A stretch of DNA of 64,000 bases from Caulobacter vibrioides OR37 (GCF_000372645.1 NZ_APMP01000008.1:1-64000), one strand, 5' to 3'. Counted from the first letter of the stretch, positions 9,190 through 17,736 are shown. Numbers and translations: made by a program. The notes: generated from the sequence alone by a model not told the origin.

Positions 9190-10464
9190 ATGCTCCGTCC
9201 CGAGAACGTTCAGGCCCTGGCGGGTCTGGCGCTCACTTTGGGCCTCTGCTGGCTCGTCTCCGAGAATCGCAAGCGATTCCCCTGGGTTCTGGCGATCGCC
9301 GCCCTCATCGTCCAAGTTCTGCTGGTTCTGGTGCTGTTCGGCCTGCCGCAGGCTCAGCAGCTGATGCGTGGCGTGAACGGCGCGGTCGAAGGGCTGGGCA
9401 GCTCGACCCAGGCCGGCACGGCCTTCGTGTTCGGCTTCCTGGCCGGCGGCCAGCAGCCCTATCCGGTCAGCAATCCGGGCGCGGGCTTCATCTTCGCCTT
9501 CCGAGTCATGCCGGTGATCCTGGTGGTCTGCGCCCTGTCGGCGCTGCTGTGGCACTGGAAGATCCTCAAGTGGCTGGCCCAGGGCTTCGGCTTCGTGTTC
9601 CAGAAGACGCTGGGCCTGCGCGGCCCGCCGGCCCTGGCCACCGCCGCCACCATCTTCATGGGCCAGATCGAAGGCCCGATCTTTATCCGCGCCTATCTCG
9701 ACAAGCTGTCGCGCTCGGAACTCTTCATGCTGATCGCGGTCGGCATGGCCTGCGTCTCGGGCTCCACCATGGTCGCCTACGCCACCATCCTGCACGACGT
9801 GCTGCCCAACGCCGCCGCCCACGTGCTGACGGCCTCGATCATCTCCGCGCCCGCCGGCGTGCTGCTGGCCCGCGTCATCGTGCCGTCCGATCCGATGGAG
9901 AAGGGCGGGGACCTGGATCTCTCGGCCGAGGACAAGACCTATGGCAGCGCGATCGACGCGGTGATGAAGGGCACGACCGACGGTCTGCAGATCGCCCTGA
10001 ACGTCGGCGCCACCCTGATCGTCTTCGTGGCCCTGGCCACCATGGTCGACAAGATCCTGGGCGCCATGCCCCCGGTCGGCGGTCAGCCGCTGAGCATCGC
10101 GCGCGGCCTGGGCGTGATCTTCTCGCCGCTGGCCTGGTCGATGGGCGTGCCGTGGAAGGAGGCCGGCACGGCTGGCGGCCTGCTGGGCGTCAAGCTGATC
10201 CTCACCGAGTTCACCGCCTTCATCAAGCTGGCCGGCGCGACGTCGCTGGACCCGCGCACCCGGATGATCCTGACCTACGCCCTGTGCGGCTTCGCCAATA
10301 TCGGCTCGGTCGGCATGAACGTGGCCGGCTTCTCGGTCCTGGTGCCCCAGCGCCGCCAGGAAGTGCTGGGCCTGGTCTGGAAGGCCATGATGGCCGGCTT
10401 CCTGGCCACCTGCCTGACCGGCTCGCTGGTCGGGCTGATGCCGCGAAGCCTGTTCGGGCTTTGA
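9190..10464 (+). CDS. NupC/CNT family nucleoside transporter
   Basis: An inner-membrane concentrative nucleoside transporter (424 residues), a Na+ or H+ symporter for nucleosides. It has the CNT layout: three N-terminal helices, then the core with GFLAGGQQPYP-type and GQIEGPIFIRAYL segments, the substrate/cation-binding MACVSGSTMVAYATIL region, and a C-terminal GFANIGSVGMNVAGFSVLVPQR segment in which GFANIGS matches the family signature. ATG 9190 places the first helix at the N-terminus; an upstream in-frame start at 9142 would add a poorly supported 16 residues. Stand-alone. The substrate range cannot be read from sequence alone. Confidence 0.9.
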   Translation: MLRPENVQALAGLALTLGLCWLVSENRKRFPWVLAIAALIVQVLLVLVLFGLPQAQQLMRGVNGAVEGLGSSTQAGTAFVFGFLAGGQQPYPVSNPGAGFIFAFRVMPVILVVCALSALLWHWKILKWLAQGFGFVFQKTLGLRGPPALATAATIFMGQIEGPIFIRAYLDKLSRSELFMLIAVGMACVSGSTMVAYATILHDVLPNAAAHVLTASIISAPAGVLLARVIVPSDPMEKGGDLDLSAEDKTYGSAIDAVMKGTTDGLQIALNVGATLIVFVALATMVDKILGAMPPVGGQPLSIARGLGVIFSPLAWSMGVPWKEAGTAGGLLGVKLILTEFTAFIKLAGATSLDPRTRMILTYALCGFANIGSVGMNVAGFSVLVPQRRQEVLGLVWKAMMAGFLATCLTGSLVGLMPRSLFGL

Positions 10465-10489
10465 GCAACTAAAGGTTGCTTGCCCCTCT

Positions 10490-10530
10490 CCCTTCCCCTT
10501 TGATGGGGAAGGGGCGGGGATGGGGTGACA
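10490..10530. repeat. Palindromic intergenic repeat, left copy
   Basis: CCCTTCCCC (10490-10498) pairs with GGGGAAGGG (10505-10513), followed by a GGGGATGGGGTGAC tail. The unit is an inverted copy of the element at about 10701-10739 and resembles the one near 48.98 kb, so it belongs to a dispersed family. Confidence 0.7.
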
Positions 10531-10559
10531 GCCTGTCCGAGAAAACGCCGAGACTTCGG

Positions 10560-10695
10560 CACGCACCCGGCGCCGTCAAACGCGCCCGTCGTCTCCGCAA
10601 GACCATGACGGTCAGCGAAAAGGCCCTCTGGAAGACCCTCCGCGCGCTCGATCTTCACATCCGCCGCCAAGCGCCGAGCGTGTCGCTGCGGAGAT
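10560..10695 (+). pseudogene. DUF559 (Vsr-like endonuclease fold) fragment
   Basis: A short open stretch encodes RARRLRKTMTVSEKALWKTL followed by RALDLHIRRQAP, which matches the N-terminal third of DUF559 proteins (usual form: Arg/Ala-rich helix, MTxAExxLWxxLR, then FRRQxPIGxYxxDF). The conserved YIADF and later catalytic-like parts are absent: the frame runs straight into an intergenic repeat. No start with a ribosome binding site is evident. I read it as the remnant of a DUF559 gene sandwiched between two inverted repeat copies. DUF559 genes are typical strain-variable elements. Confidence 0.6.
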
Positions 10696-10716
10696 TCAGC
10701 GATCACCCCATCCCGA

Positions 10717-10745
10717 CCCTTCCCCATCAAGGGGAAGGGCTTTTT
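10717..10745 (+). terminator. Rho-independent-like terminator / repeat right copy
   Basis: CCCTTCCCC (10717-10725), a 5-base loop, GGGGAAGGG (10731-10739), then CTTTTT. This has the stem plus T-tract of an intrinsic terminator. It ends 24 bp before the GST start, and its upstream arm (GATCACCCCATCCC) mirrors the left copy at 10490-10530. Confidence 0.6.
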
Positions 10746-10768
10746 AATGTGGAAAAGGGAGGAACCGC

Positions 10769-11386
10769 ATGAAGCTCTACGACAGCCGTCGCGCGCCCAA
10801 TCCGCGTCGGGTTCGCTGGTTCATGGCCGAGAAGGGGATCGAGGACGTCGAGATCGTCGACATCGATATCTTCGGCGGCCAGCATCGCCAGCCCGACTAT
10901 CTGGCCAAGGCGGGGCTGCCCAACGTGCCGGCCCTCGAGATCGACAACGCGACCACGATCACCGAGTCGGTCGCCATTTGCCGGTATCTGGAGAGCCTCT
11001 ATCCCGAACCGAACCTGTTCGGCCGCGACCCGCTGGAGACGGCGGTGATCGAGATGTGGACCCGGCGGGCCGAGATGCTGCTGTCGACGCCGCTGATGAT
11101 GGCCGTCCGCCACGCCCACCCGGCGCTGGCGGCGATCGAGACCCAGATTCCCGAGGTCGCGGAGACCAACCGCAAGGCGGCCGAACGGGCGCTGAAGGTC
11201 TTCGACCGGCGGCTGGGCGAGAGCGAGTTCATCGCCGCCGACCGCCTGACCATCGCCGACATCCTGGCCGTCACCGGCCTGGACTTCGCCCGCATGGTCC
11301 GCTTCCGCCCCGACGCGGAACTCACCCACGTGAACCGTTGGCTGACGGCCATGATGGAGCGCCCGGCCGCCAAGGCGGGGGTTTAG
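10769..11386 (+). CDS. Glutathione S-transferase family protein
   Basis: A 205-residue cytoplasmic GST. The N-terminal thioredoxin-like domain (about 1-80) has MKLYDSRRAPNPRRVRWF, the cis-Pro segment LPNVPALE and the glutathione-contacting TITESVAICRYLE. The all-helical C-terminal domain has the N-capping motif region ADRLTIADILAVTGLDFA. The residue after SRRAP suggests a Ser- or Asn-type catalytic site, as in the beta/zeta-like bacterial GSTs. Stand-alone gene preceded by GGGAGGAACCGC, a good ribosome binding site. Substrate unknown; detoxification or stress function is the family expectation. Confidence 0.9.
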   Translation: MKLYDSRRAPNPRRVRWFMAEKGIEDVEIVDIDIFGGQHRQPDYLAKAGLPNVPALEIDNATTITESVAICRYLESLYPEPNLFGRDPLETAVIEMWTRRAEMLLSTPLMMAVRHAHPALAAIETQIPEVAETNRKAAERALKVFDRRLGESEFIAADRLTIADILAVTGLDFARMVRFRPDAELTHVNRWLTAMMERPAAKAGV

Positions 11387-11388
11387 AT

Positions 11389-11500
11389 CCTCCCCCGCGA
11401 TGCGGGGGAGGTGGCCCAGAGGGCCGGAGGGGGCTAGCTGGACGCCTGCCGCGCTCGCACCTCGGGCGCTCCGCGGCGTCTCCCCCGCGTCGCGGGGGAG
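11389..11500. repeat. Paired palindromic repeats between convergent genes
   Basis: Two stem-loops share the core CTCCCCCGC/GCGGGGGAG: 11389-11411 (10-bp stem, 3-base loop) and 11480-11500 (9-bp stem, 3-base loop). They lie tail-to-tail between the convergent GST and thioesterase genes and probably act as a bidirectional terminator. They look like a mobile palindromic unit of the REP/MITE sort. Confidence 0.65.
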
Positions 11501-11508
11501 CAACCTCG

Positions 11509-11961
11509 TCAGCGCGGCCGGATCTTCTTTACGACGCCCGAGAAGTTCAGCATCGGTCCGCTTCCGGTCGAGATCAGGCCGCGGATGAACAGCAGAGAGC
11601 CGCCAGCCCGGATGACCTCGCCGGTCGAGGTGACCAGGTCGCCGGGCTTGGCTGGGCCGATGAACTCGCCGTTCAGGCTGACCGTCACCGCGCGGCTGTC
11701 GGCCAGCTCCTTCCAGGCGATCGCGAACAGCGAGTAGTCGGCGAAGGTCATCATGCAGCCGCCGTGCATGAAGCCGCCGCCGTTCATGTGCTTCTTCTCG
11801 GCGCGGAAGGCGGCGGTCACGCGGCCTTGGTCGTCGTCCTTGAAGTAGAAGGGACCGGACTGATCCTCGAACGGATCCAGGCCATGCCAGGCGCGCCAAC
11901 CGGCCCACTCGCCGTCCTCGATCAGTCGAGGTCCGCTCCAGGCGTCCGCGCCTCCGTCCAT
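11509..11961 (-). CDS. PaaI family thioesterase (hotdog fold)
   Basis: A 150-residue acyl-CoA thioesterase of the PaaI/4HBT group. The hotdog helix carries NGGGFMHGGCMMTFADYSLF, with the HGG motif and the following Asp that build the active site across the dimer. The C-terminal strands (VSLNGEFIGPAKPGDLV, GGSLLFIRGLIS) complete the fold. Such enzymes hydrolyse aryl- or acyl-CoA thioesters and release trapped CoA. Stand-alone and convergent with the GST gene across a palindromic repeat. The physiological thioester is unknown. Confidence 0.88.
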   Translation of the reverse strand: MDGGADAWSGPRLIEDGEWAGWRAWHGLDPFEDQSGPFYFKDDDQGRVTAAFRAEKKHMNGGGFMHGGCMMTFADYSLFAIAWKELADSRAVTVSLNGEFIGPAKPGDLVTSTGEVIRAGGSLLFIRGLISTGSGPMLNFSGVVKKIRPR

Positions 11962-12069
11962 GAGCCTCTTCCCTTGCCCTGTTCTTATCGCCGTTCAGTT
12001 AGAGGGACGCGGCGGGGCGCGCAAGCCGCCGGCCTCGCCTCCCGCGACAATCCATGGCATGGGAGGCCC

Positions 12070-12357
12070 ATGACCTCCCCGATCCAAGACACGATCCTGT
12101 CTCAGCTGGCGGCGCTGCCGGCGGGCAAGTCGATCGACCCGATGAACGTCGCCAAGGCCATCCAGCCCGAGCGCTGGCAGCAGATCCTGGGCCACGTGCG
12201 CACCAACGCCATCGAGCTGGCCCGCGAGGGCAAGGTGGTGATCCTGCGCCACAACAAGCCGACCAATCCGGAGAAGTTTCGCGGCGTCTATCGCATCCGC
12301 CTGCGGATGGAGGGCGATCCGACCCAGTTCGACGTGTCGGTCGAGGACGACGCCTAG
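12070..12357 (+). CDS. DUF3253 domain protein
   Basis: A 95-residue cytoplasmic protein matching DUF3253. It has an N-terminal helical half with SIDPMNVAKAIQPERWQQIL, then VRTNAIELAREGKVVILRHN and a C-terminal RGVYRIRLR strand, a winged-helix-like arrangement. Family members are small proteins of unknown function, usually annotated only by domain; the fold suggests nucleic-acid binding but nothing direct shows it. The family form generally reads CPSEVAR and GPIRLR where this has DPMNVAK and GVYRIRLR. The start at 12070 excludes the low-complexity frame upstream. Stand-alone. Confidence 0.8.
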   Translation: MTSPIQDTILSQLAALPAGKSIDPMNVAKAIQPERWQQILGHVRTNAIELAREGKVVILRHNKPTNPEKFRGVYRIRLRMEGDPTQFDVSVEDDA

Positions 12358-12442
12358 CACTCGGCTCCTAGGGCCAGCGGGGGACTTGACCCTGGCGCGC
12401 GCGCCTGTGTTCCTCCGCTTCGGACCGAGGAGGGGGACCATC

Positions 12443-13369
12443 ATGCGCAAGCTCGCGATCACCTTGGCCGTGGCGGCCGCCGCGACCCTGGGCGCCCTGG
12501 CGCCCGCGCCGGCCAGGGCCTGGGACGACCAGGGCCATATGGCGACCGGCGACATCGCCTATGACGCGCTGACGGCCCGCCATCCGGAAGCCGCGGCCGC
12601 CATCGTGGCGATCATGCGCGATCACCCCGACCACGCGCTGTTCGACAAGCGCCTGGCGGGCCTGACCGGTCCGGCCCGCGACCGTCGGCTGTTCGCCCTG
12701 ATGGCCGTCTGGCCCGACGACACGCGCAAGAGCCCCAACGACCGGCCCGACTGGCACTACGCGCTCAAGGTCGTCTCGCCGTGGCGGTTCGTGTTCCCGT
12801 TCACGGTCGGCAAGGCCGAGGTGGCGTTCCGCGAGCAGCTGGCCATCGCCCGCGACCCCAAGGCGCCGCGCGCCCAGCGGGCCATCGCGCTGTGCTGGAT
12901 CATGCACCTGGTCGGCGACCAGCATCAGCCGCTGCACGCCGGCCACTGGATGTCGTGGACCTATCCCAAGACCGACCGCGCCGGCAGCATCGCCTTCGTG
13001 CGCCGCCAGGCCGGCGCGCCGCCGGTCGACATGCACGAGCTGTGGGACAGCGCGCCCGACCGTCCCGCTCCGAACCGCGAAGCCGGCGCCGACCTCGTCG
13101 CCGCCGCCGTCGAGGCGGTCCATCCGCGTCCGGCGCGCGACGATCTGGGCCCCGACCCCTCGGCCGCGTTCGCCGCCTGGGAGCGCGAGAGCTGGACCCT
13201 GGCCAAGACGGCGGCCTATCGCGACGGCCAGCTGGCGACCTCTCCGGACCGTGCCGCCGCGCCGGTGCTGCCGGCCGGCTACGCGCCCCGGATGCGCGCG
13301 ATCGCCGACGCCCGGGTGGCCCAGGCCGGCTATCGCCTGGCCGAGGTCCTGGCGCTGGTGAAGACCTGA
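12443..13369 (+). CDS. S1/P1 nuclease family protein
   Basis: An exported zinc-dependent nuclease/phosphodiesterase (308 residues). A signal peptide (about 1-26) ends in PARA, and the mature protein begins WDDQGH, so the N-terminal Trp and nearby His can bind zinc as in S1/P1 nucleases. Further ligands are seen in PDWHYAL, HLVGDQHQPLHAGHW and DMHELWD. Length is slightly above the 270-300 residue family norm. It degrades single-stranded DNA/RNA and removes 3' phosphates, giving nucleotides that can feed nucleoside uptake. Start ATG 12443, after GAGGGGGACC. Stand-alone, phosphorus scavenging is a reasonable inference. Confidence 0.88.
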   Translation: MRKLAITLAVAAAATLGALAPAPARAWDDQGHMATGDIAYDALTARHPEAAAAIVAIMRDHPDHALFDKRLAGLTGPARDRRLFALMAVWPDDTRKSPNDRPDWHYALKVVSPWRFVFPFTVGKAEVAFREQLAIARDPKAPRAQRAIALCWIMHLVGDQHQPLHAGHWMSWTYPKTDRAGSIAFVRRQAGAPPVDMHELWDSAPDRPAPNREAGADLVAAAVEAVHPRPARDDLGPDPSAAFAAWERESWTLAKTAAYRDGQLATSPDRAAAPVLPAGYAPRMRAIADARVAQAGYRLAEVLALVKT

Positions 13370-13410
13370 GCCAAGCTTGCGTTCGCGGCCTCACGCTCTA
13401 AGTGGCGATC

Positions 13411-13995
13411 ATGCCCCTTGATGAGATCCTGGCCGACATCGCCGCCTGCCGGGCCTGCGCGCCGTACCTGCCGCACACGCCCCGGCCGGTGGTGCGCGTG
13501 CGAAGCGAAACCCGCCTCCTGATCGCCGGCCAGGCGCCGGGACGCGTGGTGCACGAGACCGGCCTGCCGTTCAACGACCGCTCGGGCGACCGCCTGCGCC
13601 AGTGGATGGGGATCGATCGCGAGACCTTCTACGGCCGGCCCGAGATCGGCGTGGCGGCCATGGCCTTCTGCTTTCCGGGGACCAATCCGAAAGGCGGAGA
13701 CTATCCGCCGCCGCCGCGCTGCGCGGCGCTGTGGCGGCCCCGTCTGCTCGCCGCGCTGCCGAACGTGGAGTTGACCCTGCTGGTCGGCGGCTACGCCCAG
13801 GCCTGGGCGCTGCCCGGCCGGACGGGCAAGACCATGACCGACACCATCGCCGCCTGGCGCGACTTCGGCCCCAAGGTTCTGCCGCTGCCGCATCCGTCGT
13901 GGCGCAACACCGCCTGGCTGAAGCGCAATCCATGGTTCGAGGCCGAGGTCGCGCCCTATCTTCGCCAACGGGTCGCGGACATTCTGGCGTCATGA
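13411..13995 (+). CDS. Uracil-DNA glycosylase family protein
   Basis: A 194-residue member of the uracil-DNA glycosylase-like superfamily. It has an N-terminal CRAC pair, the water-activating/uracil-recognition strand LLIAGQAPG, then NDRSGDRLRQWMG, FCFPGTNPKGGDYPPP, and the C-terminal DNA-intercalation-loop motif HPSWRN. It lacks the four-cysteine iron-sulfur cluster of families 4 and 5. Many such proteins have no shown glycosylase activity, so repair function is provisional. ATG 13411 chosen; GTG 13402 in frame would add three residues. The stop overlaps the next start by 4 bp (ATGA), so it is coupled to a lipoprotein hydrolase. Confidence 0.82.
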   Translation: MPLDEILADIAACRACAPYLPHTPRPVVRVRSETRLLIAGQAPGRVVHETGLPFNDRSGDRLRQWMGIDRETFYGRPEIGVAAMAFCFPGTNPKGGDYPPPPRCAALWRPRLLAALPNVELTLLVGGYAQAWALPGRTGKTMTDTIAAWRDFGPKVLPLPHPSWRNTAWLKRNPWFEAEVAPYLRQRVADILAS

Positions 13996-15050
13996 ACCGC
14001 CGCGCCCTGATCCTGACCGCCTCGGCCGCCGCCCTGGCCGCCTGCGCGCCGCTGCGCCAGAAGCCGGATCTGGCGGGACCGGGCTTCACCGGCCCGCGCC
14101 TGACCGACGACGGCTTCCTCAGCTTCGACGGCGCGCGGCTGGGCCTGATGCGGTGGCTGCCGGCCCAGGCGCCCGATTGGGTGATCGTGGGCCTGCACGG
14201 CATGAACGACTACGCCAACGCCTTCCACCTGGCGGCGGAAGCGTGGGCGGCGCAGGGGATCGCGACCTACGCCCTGGACATTCGAGGCTTCGGACGCTCG
14301 CCCGAGCGCGGGATCTGGGCGCCGACCGAGCTGGTGCTCGACGACGTCCGCGCCCTGGTCGGCGCCGTCCGCCAGCGCCATCCGAGCGCCCGGATCGCCC
14401 TGGCCGGGATCAGCATGGGCGGCGCCCTGGCCATCGCCGCCATGGCCTCGGACAACCCGCCGGCCGTCGACAAGCTGCTGCTGTTCGCACCGGCCGTCTG
14501 GGGCTGGTCGAACCAGCCGCTGCCCAATCGCTTGAGCCTATGGGTCACGGCCCACACCGTCGGCCAATGGGTGGTCAAGCCGCCGGACTGGCTGATCCGC
14601 AACATCACCGCGTCCGACAATATCGACGAGCTGCGCCGGATGGGCCGCGACCCGCTGATGATCTGGGGCGCGCGGTCCGACACGATCTACGGCCTGGTCG
14701 GGCTGATGGAGCGGGCCTGGCGCGCGACGGGCGCGATCAAGGTCCCGACGGCCTGGTTCTATGGCGCGCGCGACCAGGTGATCCCGCGCGCGCCGACGGT
14801 CGAGGCGATCGCCCGCCTGAAGCCTGGCGCGCGCACCGCCTATTACGCCGACGGTTACCATCTGCTGCTGATCGACAAGCAGGCGCGCAATGTCTGGAAC
14901 GACGCGGCGGCCTTCCTGCGCGACGCGCCCGGACCCTGGCCGCCCTCGGCCGCGCCGGCCATCCCGACCAGCGTCAAGGCCATGGCGGCGCTGGATCCGC
15001 CCAAGCCGGCCAAAACCTCGGTGTCGCGGCGGCGGGCTTCGGGCTTGTGA
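13992..15050 (+). CDS. Alpha/beta hydrolase lipoprotein (monoacylglycerol lipase-like)
   Basis: A 352-residue serine hydrolase of the Hydrolase_4/serine aminopeptidase S33 group. The N-terminus is a lipoprotein signal ending LAAC (Cys about 17), so it is membrane-anchored in the periplasm. Motifs: LHGMNDYANAF for the oxyanion hole, GISMGG with Ser141 as nucleophile, Asp in YGARDQVIP and His in DGYHLLLID. The C-terminal 40 residues are Pro/Ala-rich. Likely acts on acylglycerols or similar esters. Overlaps the upstream UDG-family gene by 4 bp; the functional link between the two is unclear. Confidence 0.86.
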   Translation: MNRRALILTASAAALAACAPLRQKPDLAGPGFTGPRLTDDGFLSFDGARLGLMRWLPAQAPDWVIVGLHGMNDYANAFHLAAEAWAAQGIATYALDIRGFGRSPERGIWAPTELVLDDVRALVGAVRQRHPSARIALAGISMGGALAIAAMASDNPPAVDKLLLFAPAVWGWSNQPLPNRLSLWVTAHTVGQWVVKPPDWLIRNITASDNIDELRRMGRDPLMIWGARSDTIYGLVGLMERAWRATGAIKVPTAWFYGARDQVIPRAPTVEAIARLKPGARTAYYADGYHLLLIDKQARNVWNDAAAFLRDAPGPWPPSAAPAIPTSVKAMAALDPPKPAKTSVSRRRASGL

Positions 15051-15110
15051 GGCGGTGAAAGGGGGCGTACACCCCGCCGCATTCATTCGGCCTAAGGCGA
15101 GACCGGCAGC

Positions 15111-16172
15111 ATGACCTTGTTCGATTCCCCCGATTTCGAGGGACACGAAGGCGTTCATTCGTTCTATGACGAAAAAACCGGTCTGAAGTCGATTATCGCG
15201 ATCCACTCGACCGCGCGCGGCCCGGCCGCCGGCGGCTGTCGCATGTGGGACTATTCCAGCGCCGGCGCGGCCCTGACCGACGCTCTGCGCCTGTCGCGTG
15301 GCATGTCGTACAAGAACGCCATGGCCGAGCTGGACCTGGGCGGCGGCAAGGCGGTGATCATCGGCGATAGCCGCAGCCAGAAGACGCCGGCGCTGTTCGA
15401 GGCTTTCGGCCGCGCCGTCGACAGCCTGGGCGGTCGGTACTGGACGGCCGAGGACGTCGGCGTCTCGCCGGCCGACCTGGAAAGCACCCGCAAGACCACC
15501 CGCTTCGTCGCCGGGCTCGAGGGCCACGCGGCCGCCTCGGGCGACCCGTCGCCAGTCACCGCCGAGGGCGTGTTCCGGGGCGTGCGCCTGTGCGTCGAGC
15601 GCGCGCTGGGCCGCGACCTCAAGGGCGTCCATGTCGCCATCCAGGGCGTCGGCCACGTCGGCGGCTACCTCGCCGAGAAGCTGCACGCCGCCGGCGCGAT
15701 CCTGACCATCGCCGACGTCAACCAGCCGGCCCTGAACGCGGTCGCGGCCAAGACCGGGGCGACGATCGTGCCGACCGACGCCATCTTCGACGTCGAGGCC
15801 GACGTCTTCGCGCCCTGCGCCCTGGGCGGGGCGATCTCGGCCGCGACCCTGCCGCGCCTGAAGGCCAGGATCATCGCCGGCGCCGCCAACAACCAGCTGG
15901 CCGACGCCACGATCGGCCAGGCGGTGTTCGAGCGCGGCGTGCTCTACGCCCCCGACTACGTGATCAACGGCGGCGGCATCATCAACGTGGCCGCCGAGAT
16001 CCGCGGGCTGGAAGCGGGCGGCGCCTTCGACGGCGATTGGGTCGCGACCAAGCTGGACCGCCTGGCCCAGACCCTGGCGGAGGTCATCGACCAGTCGATC
16101 GCCGAGAAGCGTCCGGCCAATCTGGTCGCCGACGAGATCGCCCGCGCCCGCATCGCGGCGGCGCGCGCCTAG
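15111..16172 (+). CDS. Glu/Leu/Phe/Val dehydrogenase (leucine dehydrogenase type)
   Basis: A 353-residue cytoplasmic amino-acid dehydrogenase that deaminates branched-chain or aromatic amino acids to 2-oxo acids with NAD+. Catalytic-site lysines are Lys68 in MSYKNA and Lys80 in GGGKAV. The GPAAGGCRM segment shapes the substrate site, and the C-terminal Rossmann domain has VAIQGVGHVGGYLAEKL. The length fits Leu/Phe dehydrogenases (about 350-370) rather than glutamate dehydrogenases (about 420-450). Stand-alone; followed by a complex palindromic repeat. It probably opens leucine, valine, isoleucine or phenylalanine catabolism. Confidence 0.9.
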   Translation: MTLFDSPDFEGHEGVHSFYDEKTGLKSIIAIHSTARGPAAGGCRMWDYSSAGAALTDALRLSRGMSYKNAMAELDLGGGKAVIIGDSRSQKTPALFEAFGRAVDSLGGRYWTAEDVGVSPADLESTRKTTRFVAGLEGHAAASGDPSPVTAEGVFRGVRLCVERALGRDLKGVHVAIQGVGHVGGYLAEKLHAAGAILTIADVNQPALNAVAAKTGATIVPTDAIFDVEADVFAPCALGGAISAATLPRLKARIIAGAANNQLADATIGQAVFERGVLYAPDYVINGGGIINVAAEIRGLEAGGAFDGDWVATKLDRLAQTLAEVIDQSIAEKRPANLVADEIARARIAAARA

Positions 16173-16285
16173 AGCCCTTAGTCTGAAATCGGAATCGATT
16201 TCAGGGGTCAAAAAGGCTCTAAATCAAATGTTTAGAGCGTGAGATAAGCTGAAACCGGTTTCCACTTTCAGCCTCACGCTCGAGA
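16173..16285. repeat. Composite palindromic intergenic repeat
   Basis: Between convergent genes lie nested inverted repeats: CTGAAATCG/CGATTTCAG, TAGAGCC/GGCTCTA, GCTGAAA/TTTCAGC and GAGCGTGAG/CTCACGCTC. A 22-base stretch at 16221-16242 recurs exactly inverted at 27485-27506. It probably serves as a bidirectional terminator and belongs to a dispersed repeat family. Confidence 0.7.
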
Positions 16286-16311
16286 CATCCCCTGGCGGCG
16301 GCGGGGAGGGC

Positions 16312-17736
16312 TCAGGCCCTCTTGGGCCGCCCGCTGATCGCCGCGCCGGCGTCCTTGTCCAGGGCCAGATAGACGGGCAGGGCCAGCAGGGTCACCAGGC
16401 CGATCGCCGTGAAGGGCATGACGAACCGGTCCGGCGTCAGCGCGCCGCCCGCGCCGCGCGCCAGGTGCAGCATCATGCCGCCGAAACTGACCCCCAGGGC
16501 CAAGCCCACCTGCTGCGAGACCGCCGCCAGGGTCGAGGCCGCCGCCGTCGAGGTTTCCGGCACGTCGGCATAGGCGATGGTGTTGGCGGCGATGAACTGG
16601 TTGGAGCGGCAGAAGCCGGTCAGCACCAGGATCGCCATCATCAGCCAGACCGGCGTGCTGTTTCGGAAGAAGGCGGGAGCGGTGGTCAGGATCGCGGTCA
16701 GGACCACGAACAGCGACAGCGAGGCGCGGAAGCCCACGCGCCTTAGCAGCGCCGTGCCGAACGGCCGGGCGATCAGGATCCCGACGCCGGTGGCGATGGT
16801 GACGAAACTGGCCCGCAGGGGACTCCAGCCCAGGGCGACCTGCAGCAGCAGCGGCATCAGGAAGGGCGTGGCGCCGATGCCTAGGCGCACCAGCGTTCCG
16901 CCCAGCAGGCTGGCGCGATAGGTCGGGTAGCGCAGCAGGGTGAGGTCCAGGATCGGGCGGCCGGTGCGCGCGCAGATCCGCAGATAGGCCCAGCCGCAGG
17001 CCAGGGAGACCGCGAGCAGCAGGGCTTGCGCGGCGGGCGGCAGCAGATTGACGCCCGCCGTCTCGGCGACCACGACCAGGCCGCTGACCGCCAGGGCCGA
17101 CAGGATGAAGCCGGCCGTGTCGAAGGGGCCGATGTCGGGTCGGGGCTGGCTTTTGGGCACGAAGCGCAGGACGGCGATCATGCCCAGAACGCCGACGGGC
17201 AGGTTGATGTAGAAGATCCAGGGCCAGTCGGCGACGCTGAGCACCAGGCCGGCGATCGGCGGGCCGATCAGCGGGCCGACCAGGGCGGGCATGGTGAACC
17301 AGCCCATGGCGGTCAGCAGCCGCTCCTTGGGCGAGGCGCCGACCACGATCAGCCGCGCCACCGGGGTCATCATCGCCCCGCCGATCCCCTGGATGATCCG
17401 CGAGGCGACCAGCGCCTCCAGCCCGCGCGACAGGCCGCACAGGGCAGAGCCCAGCAGGAAGACGACCATGGCGCTCAGGAACACCCGTCGCGCGCCATAG
17501 CGCTCGGCCGCCCAGCCGCTGGCCGGCGTGAAGACCGCCAGGGCCATGATGTAGGAGGTCAGGGCCAGCTTCAGATGGATAGGATCGACGGAAAAAGCGT
17601 GGGCCAGGGTCGGCAGGGCCGTCGACAGGGCGGTGGAGTCGATGAACTCCATCAAGAGCGCGCTGGCGACCGCCACCGAAACCAGGCGGGTCGAGAGCGG
17701 CGAGGCGGCGGAAGACTCTGGCGAAGGCTCGGGCAC
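16312..17736 (-). CDS. MFS transporter, DHA2/EmrB-QacA type
   Basis: A 474-residue inner-membrane proton-driven exporter with about 14 predicted hydrophobic segments. Diagnostic pieces are the first helix with MEFIDSTALSTALPTLA (the DHA2 'D-x-T-x-x-x-x-ALP' pattern), motif A as GWAAERYGARRVF, and RIIQGIGGAMMTPVARLIV with the Arg of motif B. The ends are charged and Pro/Ser-rich and no adaptor gene is adjacent, so it may act alone. DHA2 pumps typically remove cationic drugs or toxic hydrophobics; the real substrate is unknown. Convergent with the dehydrogenase gene across a palindromic repeat. Confidence 0.88.
   Translation of the reverse strand: MPEPSPESSAASPLSTRLVSVAVASALLMEFIDSTALSTALPTLAHAFSVDPIHLKLALTSYIMALAVFTPASGWAAERYGARRVFLSAMVVFLLGSALCGLSRGLEALVASRIIQGIGGAMMTPVARLIVVGASPKERLLTAMGWFTMPALVGPLIGPPIAGLVLSVADWPWIFYINLPVGVLGMIAVLRFVPKSQPRPDIGPFDTAGFILSALAVSGLVVVAETAGVNLLPPAAQALLLAVSLACGWAYLRICARTGRPILDLTLLRYPTYRASLLGGTLVRLGIGATPFLMPLLLQVALGWSPLRASFVTIATGVGILIARPFGTALLRRVGFRASLSLFVVLTAILTTAPAFFRNSTPVWLMMAILVLTGFCRSNQFIAANTIAYADVPETSTAAASTLAAVSQQVGLALGVSFGGMMLHLARGAGGALTPDRFVMPFTAIGLVTLLALPVYLALDKDAGAAISGRPKRA

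Noticed and set aside
8017-10566. Very long minus-strand open frame opposite the EF-hand and NupC genes
   Set aside because: Arg/Gly/Gln-rich antisense shadow caused by third-position GC bias of the plus-strand genes, with no domain.
11389-11500. Paired CTCCCCCGC palindromes considered as a CRISPR-like array
   Set aside because: Only two units, different spacer lengths and no Cas genes; better explained as terminators or REP-like repeats.
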